50,580 nucleotides of DNA from Arenibacter nanhaiticus (lineage in GTDB: Bacteria > Bacteroidota > Bacteroidia > Flavobacteriales > Flavobacteriaceae): NCBI RefSeq assembly GCF_900141935.1, contig NZ_FQYX01000029.1, positions 1 to 50,580 of the forward strand. The letters run 5' to 3'. The first letter of the stretch is position 1. The number at the start of each line of letters is the position of its first letter. This document shows, one piece after another, positions 33,836 to 43,462 of this stretch. The notes beneath the pieces were generated by a model that saw only the letters and a program-made list of their open reading frames with translations, searched no databases and was not told where the DNA came from. The position numbers and the translations under genes were made by a program.

Positions 33836-33937
33836 TTAAGAATTTCCGGTCATTATAAAATAAAAAACAAGGATGTAAATTATATTCATGACAATTACCA
33901 AGGTATATTCTTTTTTCCATTCAAACTTATTGAGCAT
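33836..33937 (-). CDS. 33-residue single-span membrane peptide
   Basis: A short frame between the PIG-L deacetylase gene and the symporter gene. It starts MLNKFEWKKEYTLVIVMN, continues with a hydrophobic stretch (IIYILVFYFIM) and ends TGNS. It has one transmembrane helix with a positively charged cytosolic N-terminus. The start is 10 bases after the deacetylase stop and the stop is one base before the symporter ATG, so it is tightly packed in the operon. I infer that it is a small subunit or stabiliser of the symporter; no family is recognised. Confidence 0.7.
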   Translation of the reverse strand: MLNKFEWKKEYTLVIVMNIIYILVFYFIMTGNS

Positions 33938-33947
33938 AGGGAAGTAT

Positions 33948-36470
33948 TTATGGGTTTTTTTTGTTGTTTTTCTCTTTATCCAGCGAAAGCATATTAGCAA
34001 ATAGCTTAAAGGCCCCTGGGACCCCGGCGGGCAATTCCCTAAAGAAACTTAAGCCGGTATACATATAATATCCTTTACCAAATGGGGCTACTAAAAGACT
34101 GCCTTTTAAGGCTTCTTCTCCTTGGTCGTGCATGGATAAAATAGGGGTAAATTCATTGGACCATTGGTGGGGAAAATACAGGCCTCTTTCTTGGACCCAT
34201 CCGTCAAAATCCTTCGCAGTAATTATGTTGGGCGTGGTTACCACCGGATGGTTTTTAGCAAGAATTTCTACGGCAGAATTTTCTTCCGTTACTCTATCCC
34301 GTGACAAGGAAAGGGGGTAAGGAGCCAAGTTTTCGATGCCTTTACCACTTCTATCGACCGTATTGTATTGAACTATGAGATTACCGCCTTCTTTTACATA
34401 ATCCATCAAATAAGGTTGTTTGAATTTTAGATCGGCATTCACATTATACGCCCTGATCCCAACAACGACAGCATCGAATTGAGATAAGGTTCTGCTTTTG
34501 ATGGTCAAGGGATCAATTTTATGAACTTTATATCCTATTTGTTCCAAGCTTTCCGGAATATCATCTCCAGCCCCTACAATATATCCGATATGTTCACCGG
34601 CCTTATCGATATTTATTCTGACCACTTTGGTTTCAGTAGGAAGAAGCACCCTTTGTTTAGGGATATGGTCGTAAGAAATTTCTATTAATTCTTTAGAGAT
34701 CTCTTCCCCGTTGACTTTAATTATTGGAGAAACATAGCTCTCGTCTTCTTCGGTAGGAGGGGACAATTGAAAGCTAATAGTTGTTTGATCGCCCTTCTTT
34801 TCAATATTAAAAAATTGCACTTCTTTATCTACTTGCCATCCTTTCCCATAATGGAGTTGAATTTCGCCTTTTAGGTTGTCTTTATGTGCCTTTATGGTCA
34901 CGGGAATAAGCTTTGGCTGATCATTTGGGAAAATTAAGACCTTATCCTTAATGCTGGCCGAAGCTTTAGGCAACACAACGAAGTCTTGATATAATTCTCC
35001 TTTATCGGGTTTTGAATACCGGTACACAACGGGTTTTTTAATACGGATTGGGTAACCGTTCGGTGTTAATTCAAAAGTAACTTCAAAAGCCGCAGGGGAC
35101 TCTGGTCTGCCAATCAAATCTTGATCTTTTACGGTATACATTCCAATACTTCCTTTTTCGGTCAACCAATAAGGCGTGGTATAAGGGGTGTTTTTTGGAA
35201 TGTCTAAATTCATCTGAAAAGATTCCTTGTTGTTTTCTTTTAAGACGATGTTTTTATTTTCTTCCTGCCCATTGGCAATGGAGATCGATTTTAGAGTTAC
35301 GGCATTGCTGCTTCTATTAAGCACTTCGATATTGATGGGAAGATTACCGCCGGGATACATATGGGGGGCTGTCGCTGATGCCTCTAGGTACAAGCCGTTT
35401 ATGTCCAAGATGATATTTTCTAAGGCTTTAGTTTTTAAAGATTTCCAATGCTCGTCTTTCAGTTCTTGTATGGCCTTATGGGCCTTTAATAAGGCCGGTA
35501 AGTGTTTGGCCGGATTGGTGAAATCGAATTCCTTTTCCAAGGCGTACAAAATTTCACCTACCGCCTCACCGCCTTCTATACGAGACCAGCTGGTGTCTAT
35601 TCCCTCGAATACATTGGTAGGATCCTTGGGAGTATTGCCCTTTAGCACTTCAAGGTATTCCTTTTCACTTCCCCTGTTACTTAGTCTACCAAAGCCTTGG
35701 CATAGGTGTTGGCTACTGGCCAAAGCGGCAATTTCGTTGTTGGATAAACCTTTTAAAGGATAATAGACCCCTACATCTAACGATAGCATATTGGATTTAT
35801 TGGCTTTTAAAAATTTATCTTCGCTGCCGTAAAACCACCAAGAGGTATTAAAAAATAGTCGTTTTGGTTGCCAAACTTCTGTGGACTCCAATTGATTGGG
35901 GAATACGGATGGATCGTTGGCCAAATCAAAAGCTTCGACACTCAACATGGCCGATGAGGTATGATGGCCATGGGTAGTTCCTGGGCTTCTATGATCGAAC
36001 CGATTGATAATAACATCTGGTTTAAAATTCCGTATAATCCAAACTACATCATTTAAAACAGCCTCCTTATCCCATATTTTTAAAGTTTCATTAGGATGTT
36101 TGGAGTAGCCAAAATCATTGGCTCTGGTAAAGAATTGTTCTCCCCCGTCGATTCTTCGTGCCGCCAGTAATTCCTGTGTCCTTAGGGTTCCCAATAACTC
36201 TCGTAATTCTGGGCCTATTAAATTCTGTCCACCATCGCCACGGGTTAGGGATAAGTAGCCGGTTTGAGCTTTGACTTCGTTTGATAGGTAGGAAATTAAC
36301 CGGGTGTTTTCATCGTCGGGGTGAGCGGCGATATACAAGGCGGTTCCTAAAAAATTTAATTTCTGAAGCGAATGGTAAATATCGGTAACACTGGTTTTTA
36401 TAGGGGCTTGTGAGATAACAGTGCTATGAAAAAAAAGTAGTCCTATAAGGGAAGCCAAAACAGTGCGCAT
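33948..36470 (-). CDS. Secreted PIG-L/LmbE-family deacetylase
   Basis: An 840-residue protein with a signal peptide ending near residue 21 (HSTVISQ). The N-terminal PIG-L domain has the zinc motif AAHPDDENTRL (His50, Asp52, Asp53), LTRGDGGQN and the later GTTHGHHTSSA motif that supplies the other His ligand. From ~340 onward there are beta-rich Ig-like segments, and the C-terminal ~200 residues look like a glutamine-amidotransferase-like alpha/beta domain (FDAVVVGIRAYNVNADLKF, GGNLIVQYNTVDR). Family members remove N-acetyl groups from sugars. It heads the operon with the small peptide and the symporter. Confidence 0.9.
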   Translation of the reverse strand: MRTVLASLIGLLFFHSTVISQAPIKTSVTDIYHSLQKLNFLGTALYIAAHPDDENTRLISYLSNEVKAQTGYLSLTRGDGGQNLIGPELRELLGTLRTQELLAARRIDGGEQFFTRANDFGYSKHPNETLKIWDKEAVLNDVVWIIRNFKPDVIINRFDHRSPGTTHGHHTSSAMLSVEAFDLANDPSVFPNQLESTEVWQPKRLFFNTSWWFYGSEDKFLKANKSNMLSLDVGVYYPLKGLSNNEIAALASSQHLCQGFGRLSNRGSEKEYLEVLKGNTPKDPTNVFEGIDTSWSRIEGGEAVGEILYALEKEFDFTNPAKHLPALLKAHKAIQELKDEHWKSLKTKALENIILDINGLYLEASATAPHMYPGGNLPINIEVLNRSSNAVTLKSISIANGQEENKNIVLKENNKESFQMNLDIPKNTPYTTPYWLTEKGSIGMYTVKDQDLIGRPESPAAFEVTFELTPNGYPIRIKKPVVYRYSKPDKGELYQDFVVLPKASASIKDKVLIFPNDQPKLIPVTIKAHKDNLKGEIQLHYGKGWQVDKEVQFFNIEKKGDQTTISFQLSPPTEEDESYVSPIIKVNGEEISKELIEISYDHIPKQRVLLPTETKVVRINIDKAGEHIGYIVGAGDDIPESLEQIGYKVHKIDPLTIKSRTLSQFDAVVVGIRAYNVNADLKFKQPYLMDYVKEGGNLIVQYNTVDRSGKGIENLAPYPLSLSRDRVTEENSAVEILAKNHPVVTTPNIITAKDFDGWVQERGLYFPHQWSNEFTPILSMHDQGEEALKGSLLVAPFGKGYYMYTGLSFFRELPAGVPGAFKLFANMLSLDKEKNNKKNP

Positions 36471-36541
36471 ATCGTTTATTTAATAGATTTTATAAATAGA
36501 GAAAGATATAAAGGATAGTTTTTTAAAACAACGCTAATTGC

Positions 36542-37090
36542 TTATAAATCATCCGTGCTGTCTTTTGAATCCTCATAAGTCTGAATTAAAACTACTGCTT
36601 TTTGTAGCATTAAGTTGTTGGGATAGGTCATCAGTTCCCCATTGGACCTTCGAAGATGCACATGAAAACCACGAATATCGTCAATGAAGAAAATTTCATC
36701 GTTGAGATCTACTTCCTTGTCCAATATTTTAATCCGGTCACCAATTTTAAAAGGAAAGGAAAAGAATAAGATAATACCCGAAGTGATATTGCTTAAAATA
36801 GACCATTGGGCAAATAGGGCTACACCAATAACGGCAAAGACCGAAGAAAAAATCAATCCTAATTTCTGAAAATCCACCCCCCAAACGAAGGTGAGGGCCA
36901 CGATCCCTATAAAAGTGACGGTAATATTAGAAAATTTAATAATAAGTCTGGTTCTCACCTCGTGGATATCACTAAGTTTTCCGACTTTTTTAATTGCTTT
37001 CGCTCCCAAATACTTTAGAACAAGCAATATTACAACTAAAATGACGGTCCCTAAGATTTGTTCATCATAGGTAATTAAAAATGTTTCCAT
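36542..37090 (-). CDS. MscS-family mechanosensitive channel (short)
   Basis: A 182-residue membrane protein with three hydrophobic helices (TVILVVILLVLKYLG, ITVTFIGIVALTFVWGV, LIFSSVFAVIGVALFAQWSI) followed by the MscS beta domain (IILFFSFPFKIGDRIKILD) and RRSNGELMTYPNNLMLQKA. It is shorter than E. coli MscS because the C-terminal alpha/beta domain is missing. It gates in response to membrane tension. Three bases separate it from the preceding lipoprotein gene, so it ends that operon. Confidence 0.88.
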   Translation of the reverse strand: METFLITYDEQILGTVILVVILLVLKYLGAKAIKKVGKLSDIHEVRTRLIIKFSNITVTFIGIVALTFVWGVDFQKLGLIFSSVFAVIGVALFAQWSILSNITSGIILFFSFPFKIGDRIKILDKEVDLNDEIFFIDDIRGFHVHLRRSNGELMTYPNNLMLQKAVVLIQTYEDSKDSTDDL

Positions 37091-37093
37091 AAA

Positions 37094-38041
37094 TTATAAT
37101 CCTAAACTATCACGCAAAAATACATGCCTATTTTGATTTTCTTTCCAATATGCACGGTTTAAAGTTTTAATTTTTGAAGCCTTGGAAGTAAGTATCTGAG
37201 CATTAGGGCCGAAGCCGCTTTTATAGCTTTCTGTCCAGCCTTCAATATGATATGGGAAGGCGGTATTAAAGCTAATACGCAATGTTCTATTGAGTTTGGG
37301 GTAGTGCAACGTATAGGTTTTTTGGCCAACATCGTTGCTTATAGAGGCGGTAGCTTCGTAGGCTTTTAATTCTTGATGTGAAAAACGCAAGTATTCCATG
37401 GACGGAATCATGGTTATTGTTCCTAAAGGCAAGTTATTGGGGTCGATCCGTATTTTATTCCATATTTCGTTTTCCAAATGAGTTTTTTCCAACTGTAATT
37501 TTTGATCCCCTTCGGAGGCAAAATAAGAGAAAGACTCCACATTAAACTGTTTCCTATTATTTAATTGTACATAAACATGGCCACACCATTCCTGTACCGA
37601 GGTCGTTAGTTTTAGGGCGTGTTGTTGGTCGGACACCGGATAAAAACTACTATTCATGACAGAGTAGGGGTAAATTCCGGTTAGGAAGTTTTTGGTGCTA
37701 TTTAGTTTTAATACTGGAATATTATCGGGGTGGTGCTCATCGGCCTTGACTTGTTTGTCTGCCAAAAAGGGTTCGGTTACATATACAAGTACAGCGCTTC
37801 CTTCCCTTATTTCTCCATAGCGGGCTTGTTCTAGGGTATAAGAGCTGATTTCTGCCGTTCCGCTATACCAGTACTTTTTAAATTCTTCAGAGCGTTGTGC
37901 GGTGGGCTTGGAAGTGACCTTTTCTCTTTTGGTTGTTGCCTCCATGTTTTTATCCTCTTTTTTAGAGGTTTGATTACAGGCGGTAAGCAAAACAGAAAAG
38001 GCCAACAATGGTATTACTTGAGCTATTTTGGACATTTTCAT
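37094..38041 (-). CDS. Lipoprotein of unknown function (DUF-type, Maf neighbour)
   Basis: A 315-residue exported lipoprotein. The signal peptide ends in the lipobox LLTAC (MKMSKIAQ...LLAFSVLLTAC). The mature part is beta-rich: YWYSGTAEISSYTLEQARYG, GSAVLVYVTEPFLADKQV, TSVQEWCGHVYVQLN, YTLHYPKLNRTLRISF. No catalytic motif is recognised. Homologues in Flavobacteria are sometimes labelled septum formation inhibitor, but that label probably comes from the neighbouring Maf gene. It lies 34 bases after maf and 3 bases before the MscS gene. Confidence 0.8.
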   Translation of the reverse strand: MKMSKIAQVIPLLAFSVLLTACNQTSKKEDKNMEATTKREKVTSKPTAQRSEEFKKYWYSGTAEISSYTLEQARYGEIREGSAVLVYVTEPFLADKQVKADEHHPDNIPVLKLNSTKNFLTGIYPYSVMNSSFYPVSDQQHALKLTTSVQEWCGHVYVQLNNRKQFNVESFSYFASEGDQKLQLEKTHLENEIWNKIRIDPNNLPLGTITMIPSMEYLRFSHQELKAYEATASISNDVGQKTYTLHYPKLNRTLRISFNTAFPYHIEGWTESYKSGFGPNAQILTSKASKIKTLNRAYWKENQNRHVFLRDSLGL

Positions 38042-38075
38042 GAAGTATGGTTTCCATAAAAATATTTAAAATAAT

Positions 38076-38684
38076 TTACCCAACCATGCGCATTAACGTT
38101 TTGTACACCAAATGAGTGGGTAAACCTACTACATTGGCGTAGGAACCTTTGATTTCTTCAATACCGATCAGTCCTATCCACTCTTGTATTCCGTAGCCTC
38201 CGGCCTTATCAAATGGCTTGTAGTTTTTTATGTAATACCAGATTTCATCTTCGCTGAGCTCCTTAAATTTTACTTTGGTGGTATGGTTGACGGTTTCTTG
38301 TTTTTTAAGGGTTGTAAAACATACCGATGTAATCACCTCATGCCAGTCATTGGACAAGGTTTTTAGCATTTGAAAAGCCTCTTGTTCATTGGCAGGTTTT
38401 GCCAAGGATTTGTTCTGGTGCCATACCACGGTGTCGGAGGTCACTAGAATATCCATCTCTTCTAAGCTATCCTCAAAGGCAGCTGCTTTTAGTTCCGACA
38501 AATAGTCCGATATTTGTGCTCCTTGTAAATGTAAGGGGTATACTTCGTCTACTGGTTTGGCCTGAACCCAGAAATCTATGCCCAATTCCCTAAAAAATTG
38601 TTGTCTTCTTGGGGAACCAGAAGCTAAGATGATCTGATAGCCGGAAAGTTTTTCCTGTAGCATCATTTTAATCGTTTTTAGCAC
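38076..38684 (-). CDS. maf: Maf-family nucleotide pyrophosphatase
   Basis: A ~195-202-residue enzyme that hydrolyses non-canonical or UTP/dTTP-type nucleotides. Motifs are LASGSPRRQQFFRELG (near residue 19), LVTSDTVVWHQNKSLAKPAN (central Asp), and GYGIQEWIGLIGIEEIKGSYANVVGLP at the C-terminus. The start is uncertain: ATG at 38684 overlaps the upstream KdsC gene by 17 bases, while ATGs at 38666 or 38663 would not overlap. In-operon with KdsC and DUF2520. Confidence 0.95.
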   Translation of the reverse strand: MLKTIKMMLQEKLSGYQIILASGSPRRQQFFRELGIDFWVQAKPVDEVYPLHLQGAQISDYLSELKAAAFEDSLEEMDILVTSDTVVWHQNKSLAKPANEQEAFQMLKTLSNDWHEVITSVCFTTLKKQETVNHTTKVKFKELSEDEIWYYIKNYKPFDKAGGYGIQEWIGLIGIEEIKGSYANVVGLPTHLVYKTLMRMVG

Positions 38685-39195
38685 TAAAATTTTCCATCCA
38701 ATCGCCTCTAACCTTTAAGACTTGTTCAATAACATCGCGAACACAGCCATCGCCACCGTTCTTATGCGAAATGTATTTGGCAACCCCTTTCACTTCCGGT
38801 ACTGCATTTTGTGGGCACGTAGGTAGTCCTGCCAATTCCATAGGGGGGATGTCGGGGATGTCGTCGCCCATATAAAGAACGTTTTTAGGATCTATATTGT
38901 AAACGTCCAGGTATTCGTCAAAAGGATCTATTTTATGATGGGCCCCCATATGGATATCGGTAACGCCCAGGCCACGTAAGCGAACCCTGACTCCTTCATT
39001 GGTACCACCAGAAATGATACAAACATTGTAGCCTTTTTGAATTGCGACCTTGACGGCATAGCCGTCTTTAATACTCATCGTTCTTAATAATTCACCTTCC
39101 GAGGTAATCATTACGGAGCCATCGGTAAAAACTCCGTCCACATCAAATACAAAGGTGGTAATGTTTTCTAATAGTTCTTTATAACTTTTGTCCAT
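38668..39195 (-). CDS. KdsC-like HAD phosphatase (3-deoxy-D-manno-octulosonate 8-P phosphatase)
   Basis: A 175-residue cap-less HAD phosphatase. The nucleophile motif is FVFDVDGVFTDGSV (Asp18, Asp20), then SIKDGYAVKVAIQKGYNVCI, IISGG and GDDIPDIPPMELAGL. This is the KdsC type that makes free KDO for lipid A inner core; a related sugar acid (sialic acid or KDN 9-P) is possible. It acts as a tetramer in the cytosol. It overlaps DUF2520 upstream and maf downstream. Confidence 0.92.
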   Translation of the reverse strand: MDKSYKELLENITTFVFDVDGVFTDGSVMITSEGELLRTMSIKDGYAVKVAIQKGYNVCIISGGTNEGVRVRLRGLGVTDIHMGAHHKIDPFDEYLDVYNIDPKNVLYMGDDIPDIPPMELAGLPTCPQNAVPEVKGVAKYISHKNGGDGCVRDVIEQVLKVRGDWMENFSAKND

Positions 39196-39949
39196 AGGTT
39201 TCTTTAATCGATTTACTTAACAAGCTGTAAATATCTTTATAAATATTCTTATTGAGTTGATTTTGGTGTCTTTCCAGGGTGTTGCTATCGTTTCGCCTGG
39301 CGGGTCCCGTTTGGGCGTCATAGGGAGACAACTGTTCTAATTTTTGAACCGTTTCTTTAATTAAGGGCAGCAACACCTCAAACGGCACTTCATTTTCCTG
39401 GCATACTTGCTGACCAATGTGAAAGAGGTGATTGGTGAAATTATTGACAAAAACTGCGGCCAAATGAATGCTTTTTCGCTGTTCACTAGAAATTTCAAAT
39501 ACCTTATCCGAGATAATAGCAGCCAATTGTTGTAATAAGGTTATGTCTTTTTGGTTTTCTGCTTCTATACAGATAGGCACGCTTTTGAAATCTATTTTCT
39601 TACCTGGGCTAAAAGTCTGTAAAGGGTAAAAAACGCCTCTTCTATTTTTAGGGTGCAACCCCTGCATGGGGACACTACCGGAAGTGTGTACTACGAGGCC
39701 TTGTTTTTGGGCAAGTTTTTCGGCCACTTCGGCTATAGCATCGTCGCTAACAGCTATAATATATACGTCTGCTTCTTCAATAGCATCATATCCAATACTG
39801 GTTACAGTTTTGTTGGTAAAGGAAGAAATCGAGGTTTCACTGCGACCAATGAGTTGTTTGACCACTATCGTATCAAACTGCAAAAAAGTATCCAACAAAT
39901 GTTCGGCAACATTCCCGCTGCCTAAAATTACAATCGAAATCATGCCCAA
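39179..39949 (-). CDS. Rossmann-like/DUF2520 protein
   Basis: A 256-residue protein with an N-terminal NAD(P)-binding Rossmann domain (ISIVILGSGNVAEHLLDTF; GxGNV) and a C-terminal DUF2520 helical domain (IHLAAVFVNNFTNHLFHIGQ, LSPYDAQTGPARRND). It resembles pyrroline-5-carboxylate and 6-phosphogluconate type dehydrogenases, but its substrate is unknown. The ATG at 39943 is an alternative start. It heads the DUF2520-kdsC-maf-lipoprotein-mscS operon, overlapping the KdsC gene by 17 bases. Confidence 0.88.
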   Translation of the reverse strand: MGMISIVILGSGNVAEHLLDTFLQFDTIVVKQLIGRSETSISSFTNKTVTSIGYDAIEEADVYIIAVSDDAIAEVAEKLAQKQGLVVHTSGSVPMQGLHPKNRRGVFYPLQTFSPGKKIDFKSVPICIEAENQKDITLLQQLAAIISDKVFEISSEQRKSIHLAAVFVNNFTNHLFHIGQQVCQENEVPFEVLLPLIKETVQKLEQLSPYDAQTGPARRNDSNTLERHQNQLNKNIYKDIYSLLSKSIKETYGQKL

Positions 39950-40255
39950 AAGTAAATATTAAATCAAAAACGCAATGGTTCTTTTTAAGAAGTTTTTTAT
40001 TCCGGCATTTTCATTAAGGTGTAGGAGCAACCGTCGGAAGGGGGGGCATACTTTTAAGGTGAATTTAAAGGAGCATTTATTAGGAATACCTAAAGTTCAT
40101 TCTTGTAGTGCGCCTGTCAATTATTGAGGAAGATAGTTTTGTGTAACATATTTAATTAAAAGTGAAAAATACGCGTCAATTAACAAAAGATTTGATATTT
40201 ATACCTATAGAAAGACGTATTTTCGCAATTTTAAATTTAACCTTTTCCTTGTAAG
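39950..40255. other. Divergent intergenic region upstream of the CcsBA gene
   Basis: No gene is supported in this 306-base gap. TATTTTCG near 40214-40221, about 35-40 bases before the CcsBA start, resembles the -7 box at seven of eight positions and follows a TTG by 23 bases. It is a possible promoter only. Confidence 0.4.
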
Positions 40256-43200
40256 ATGACCGAACTCTTTAAAAAGTTTTTCTTTTCTACCCGTTTAATG
40301 GCAGTTTTGTACATTGTTTTTGCAACTGCGATGGCCTTTGGAACCTTTATTGAAAGCTGGTATAGTACAGATACCGCCAGAATTTGGGTGTACAACACCA
40401 CTTGGTTCGAAGCTATCATGGTGTTCTTTGTAATTAATTTTATAGGCAATATTGCTCGTTATAAATTATTGCGTTTAGAAAAATGGGCCGTATTACTACT
40501 ACACCTTTCTTGGATCCTTATTATTGTAGGAGCCTTTGTTACTAGATATATAAGTTTTGAAGGCGTAATGCCGATACGAGAAGGAGAAACCGAGAATGTG
40601 TTTTATTCTGACAAAACGTACTTGACTGTTTATGTTGATGGAGAAATTGACGGCGAGCCTAGGCGAAAGATTTTGGAAGACGCTATTTTGGTGACTCCCG
40701 AAGCACAGAGATCCAATTTACCTTGGAAATATGATTATAACGATCAGGACTTTAAGGTTTCTTATGTCGACTTTATTGAAGGTGCCAAAGAAGGACTTGT
40801 AGAAGATGCCAATGGAAAAGAATATTTAAAAATTGTCGAAGCCGGTGATGGGGACAGACATGATCACTATTTAGAAAACGGACAAGTTTCTAGTATACAC
40901 AATGTGCTTTTTTCCCTGAATAAAATGACGGAAGGCGCTATTAATATTATCGGTAAGGACGGAGAGTTTCAAATAATGTCGCCCTTCGAAGGGAACTTTA
41001 TGAGGATGGCCGACCAATTTCAGGGAACGGTAACCAAGGATAGCTTGCAAACCTTACAATTACGCTCTTTATACAACATGGCAGGAATGCAATTCGTAAT
41101 TCCAGATCCTATGGTAAAAGGTTCTTATGGTGTTGTTGCCATTCCTGAAGATGAAAAAACAGAAAATGACCTTAATGCGCTAGTCCTAGATGTTACTAGT
41201 AATGGTGAAACGGTGCGAAAGAAATTATTGGGCGCCAGAGGGACATCGAATTTTTCGGGGAATTTTGAAGTAGGCGGATTAAAGTTTAATATGAGTTATG
41301 GTTCAAAGGTATATCAGTTGCCCTTTGGCGTTAAATTGAACGATTTCATTGCAGAAAGACATCCAGGAACAGAAAACAGTTACTCTTCCTTTATGAGTAA
41401 GGTGACCATTGAGGACGAGCGTCCGTTTGATTACGATATTTATATGAACCATATATTAGACCATAAGGGGTACCGCTTCTTTCAGGCGAGTTTTCACCCA
41501 GATGAAAAAGGGACCGTACTATCTGTAAACCACGATTTTTGGGGAACATGGATTACGTATATTGGATATTTTTTACTGTATGCAGGCCTAATGGGAATTA
41601 TGTTTTTTGGTAAGACAAGATTTAAAGATCTAGGAGAATCTTTAGAAAAATTAAAAAAGAAAAGAACGAAGATAGTAGCTGTATTGGCCTTAGGACTAGG
41701 GTTAAATGTTATGGCTCAGGAAAAACCTGCAGGTGAGCATGAGCATGGCAACATGCCTACGGCACAGGAGATCGATTCTTTGTTGCACGCTATCACCCCG
41801 TCCAAAGCACATGCGGCAGAGTTTGCCAAATTGGTCATACAGGATGAAGGGGGTAGAATGAAGCCTATAAATACCTTTTCTTCAGAGCTCTTAAGGAAGT
41901 TGAGCCTAAAGGATAAGTTTATGGATTTCAATTCTGATCAGGTATTTCTTTCCATGATGCTGAATCCGGCCGCATGGTACAATACCGAATTTATTGCTTT
42001 GGACAAAAAAGGTCAGAACGACAGTCTGAGAAAAATTATTGGCGTTGCGGAAGGAAAGCGATATGTAAAGGCTACCGATTTCTTTGATAGCAAGGGGCAA
42101 TACAAATTAGCACCTTATCTAAAGGATGCTTATAGTACCAATACCCCTAATAAATTTGAGCAGGATTTTAAAGATATAGATGGGCGCTTGGTATTGTTGA
42201 ACAGGGCCTTAAGTGGCGAAATTGTAAAAATATTTCCACTGTTGAACCACGAAAACAATAAATGGATTTCTGCGATTGAATATCGTGGGGGACAATTTGA
42301 AGTTCAAGACTCCCTTTACGGTAATTTTATTAAGAATTCCATACCATTCTATCTAATGAGCTTGCAAAAAGCCAAAAAGAGCGGAGATTATTCGGAAGCC
42401 GATAAATTACTGGCAGCTTTTAAAAAGAACCAAGAAAATCACGGCAGTGAAGTCTTGCCTTCAGAAAATAAGGTAAAGGCCGAAATTTTTTATAATAAAG
42501 CTGATGTTTTTAACAAGCTGTATAAATATTATGCCTTGGTAGGGTTTCTGATGTTTACCATATTGGTATTCCAAATTATTAAGGAAAGAAAGGTGTATAC
42601 TATTAGTGTAAGCGCTTTAAAGGTAATTATATACTTGTTTTTTGCAGCTCATACGGCAGGTCTTATTATGAGATGGTATATCTCTGGACACGCTCCTTGG
42701 AGTGATGCTTATGAAAGTATACTATATGTGTCATGGGCAACCTTGGGAATGGGGTTATTATTTACAACCAAGAGTAATATGACCGTAGCGGCATCTACTT
42801 TTGTGACCGCTATGTTGTTATGGATAGCACATCAGAGCTGGGTAGATCCTGCTATAGCCAATCTACAACCTGTTTTGGATAGTTATTGGTTAATGATCCA
42901 TGTTGCGGTGATCGTTGGTAGCTATGGTCCGCTTACAGTAGGGATGATATTAGGGGTTGTTTGTTTGATTTTGATGGTGATTACCAATGAAAAGAACAAG
43001 GAAAGAATGGCAATAAATATTCAGGAACTCACTATAATTAATGAATTGTCCTTGACGACAGGTTTGGTGATGTTGACCATAGGAAACTTCTTAGGAGGAC
43101 AATGGGCCAATGAGAGTTGGGGCCGTTATTGGGGATGGGACCCTAAGGAAACTTGGGCCCTGATTTCTATTATGGTATATGCCTTTGTGATACATACCAG

Positions 43201-43429
43201 ATTAGTTCCTGGTTTAAGAGGACGTTGGATGTTTAATTTCCTGAGTGTTGTAGCTTTTGGGAGCATAATGATGACCTATTTTGGGGTGAATTTTTATTTG
43301 GTAGGGCTGCATAGTTACGCTAGTGGGGCACAGGTGATTACCCCTTCCTTTATTTACTATACTGTAGTTGGAGTAGTCATTCTAGGGGCGGTGAGCTATT
43401 GGAGATATAAAATATTTTATTCTAAATAA
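40256..43429 (+). CDS. Cytochrome c biogenesis ResB-CcsA fusion (CcsBA)
   Basis: A 1057-residue inner-membrane protein of system II cytochrome c maturation, which moves haem across the membrane and attaches it to apocytochrome. The first ~480 residues are ResB/CcsB-like with helices near the N-terminus (LMAVLYIVFATAMAFGTF) and near ~425-445. Around 470-485 there is a leader-like stretch ending VMAQ, then a periplasmic domain. The last ~300 residues are CcsA: about eight helices and the haem-binding WWD motif WGRYWGWDPKETWALI (~954-969), followed by conserved His residues. The fusion is typical of Bacteroidetes. It is monocistronic with a strong terminator. Confidence 0.95.
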   Translation: MTELFKKFFFSTRLMAVLYIVFATAMAFGTFIESWYSTDTARIWVYNTTWFEAIMVFFVINFIGNIARYKLLRLEKWAVLLLHLSWILIIVGAFVTRYISFEGVMPIREGETENVFYSDKTYLTVYVDGEIDGEPRRKILEDAILVTPEAQRSNLPWKYDYNDQDFKVSYVDFIEGAKEGLVEDANGKEYLKIVEAGDGDRHDHYLENGQVSSIHNVLFSLNKMTEGAINIIGKDGEFQIMSPFEGNFMRMADQFQGTVTKDSLQTLQLRSLYNMAGMQFVIPDPMVKGSYGVVAIPEDEKTENDLNALVLDVTSNGETVRKKLLGARGTSNFSGNFEVGGLKFNMSYGSKVYQLPFGVKLNDFIAERHPGTENSYSSFMSKVTIEDERPFDYDIYMNHILDHKGYRFFQASFHPDEKGTVLSVNHDFWGTWITYIGYFLLYAGLMGIMFFGKTRFKDLGESLEKLKKKRTKIVAVLALGLGLNVMAQEKPAGEHEHGNMPTAQEIDSLLHAITPSKAHAAEFAKLVIQDEGGRMKPINTFSSELLRKLSLKDKFMDFNSDQVFLSMMLNPAAWYNTEFIALDKKGQNDSLRKIIGVAEGKRYVKATDFFDSKGQYKLAPYLKDAYSTNTPNKFEQDFKDIDGRLVLLNRALSGEIVKIFPLLNHENNKWISAIEYRGGQFEVQDSLYGNFIKNSIPFYLMSLQKAKKSGDYSEADKLLAAFKKNQENHGSEVLPSENKVKAEIFYNKADVFNKLYKYYALVGFLMFTILVFQIIKERKVYTISVSALKVIIYLFFAAHTAGLIMRWYISGHAPWSDAYESILYVSWATLGMGLLFTTKSNMTVAASTFVTAMLLWIAHQSWVDPAIANLQPVLDSYWLMIHVAVIVGSYGPLTVGMILGVVCLILMVITNEKNKERMAINIQELTIINELSLTTGLVMLTIGNFLGGQWANESWGRYWGWDPKETWALISIMVYAFVIHTRLVPGLRGRWMFNFLSVVAFGSIMMTYFGVNFYLVGLHSYASGAQVITPSFIYYTVVGVVILGAVSYWRYKIFYSK

Positions 43430-43462
43430 GTTCTATTTTTCCGATTTCTTAAGAAAAGATCT

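Noticed and set aside
37094-38041. Naming the lipoprotein septum formation inhibitor
   Set aside because: The real Maf protein is encoded by the next gene upstream; the lipoprotein has no Maf motif.
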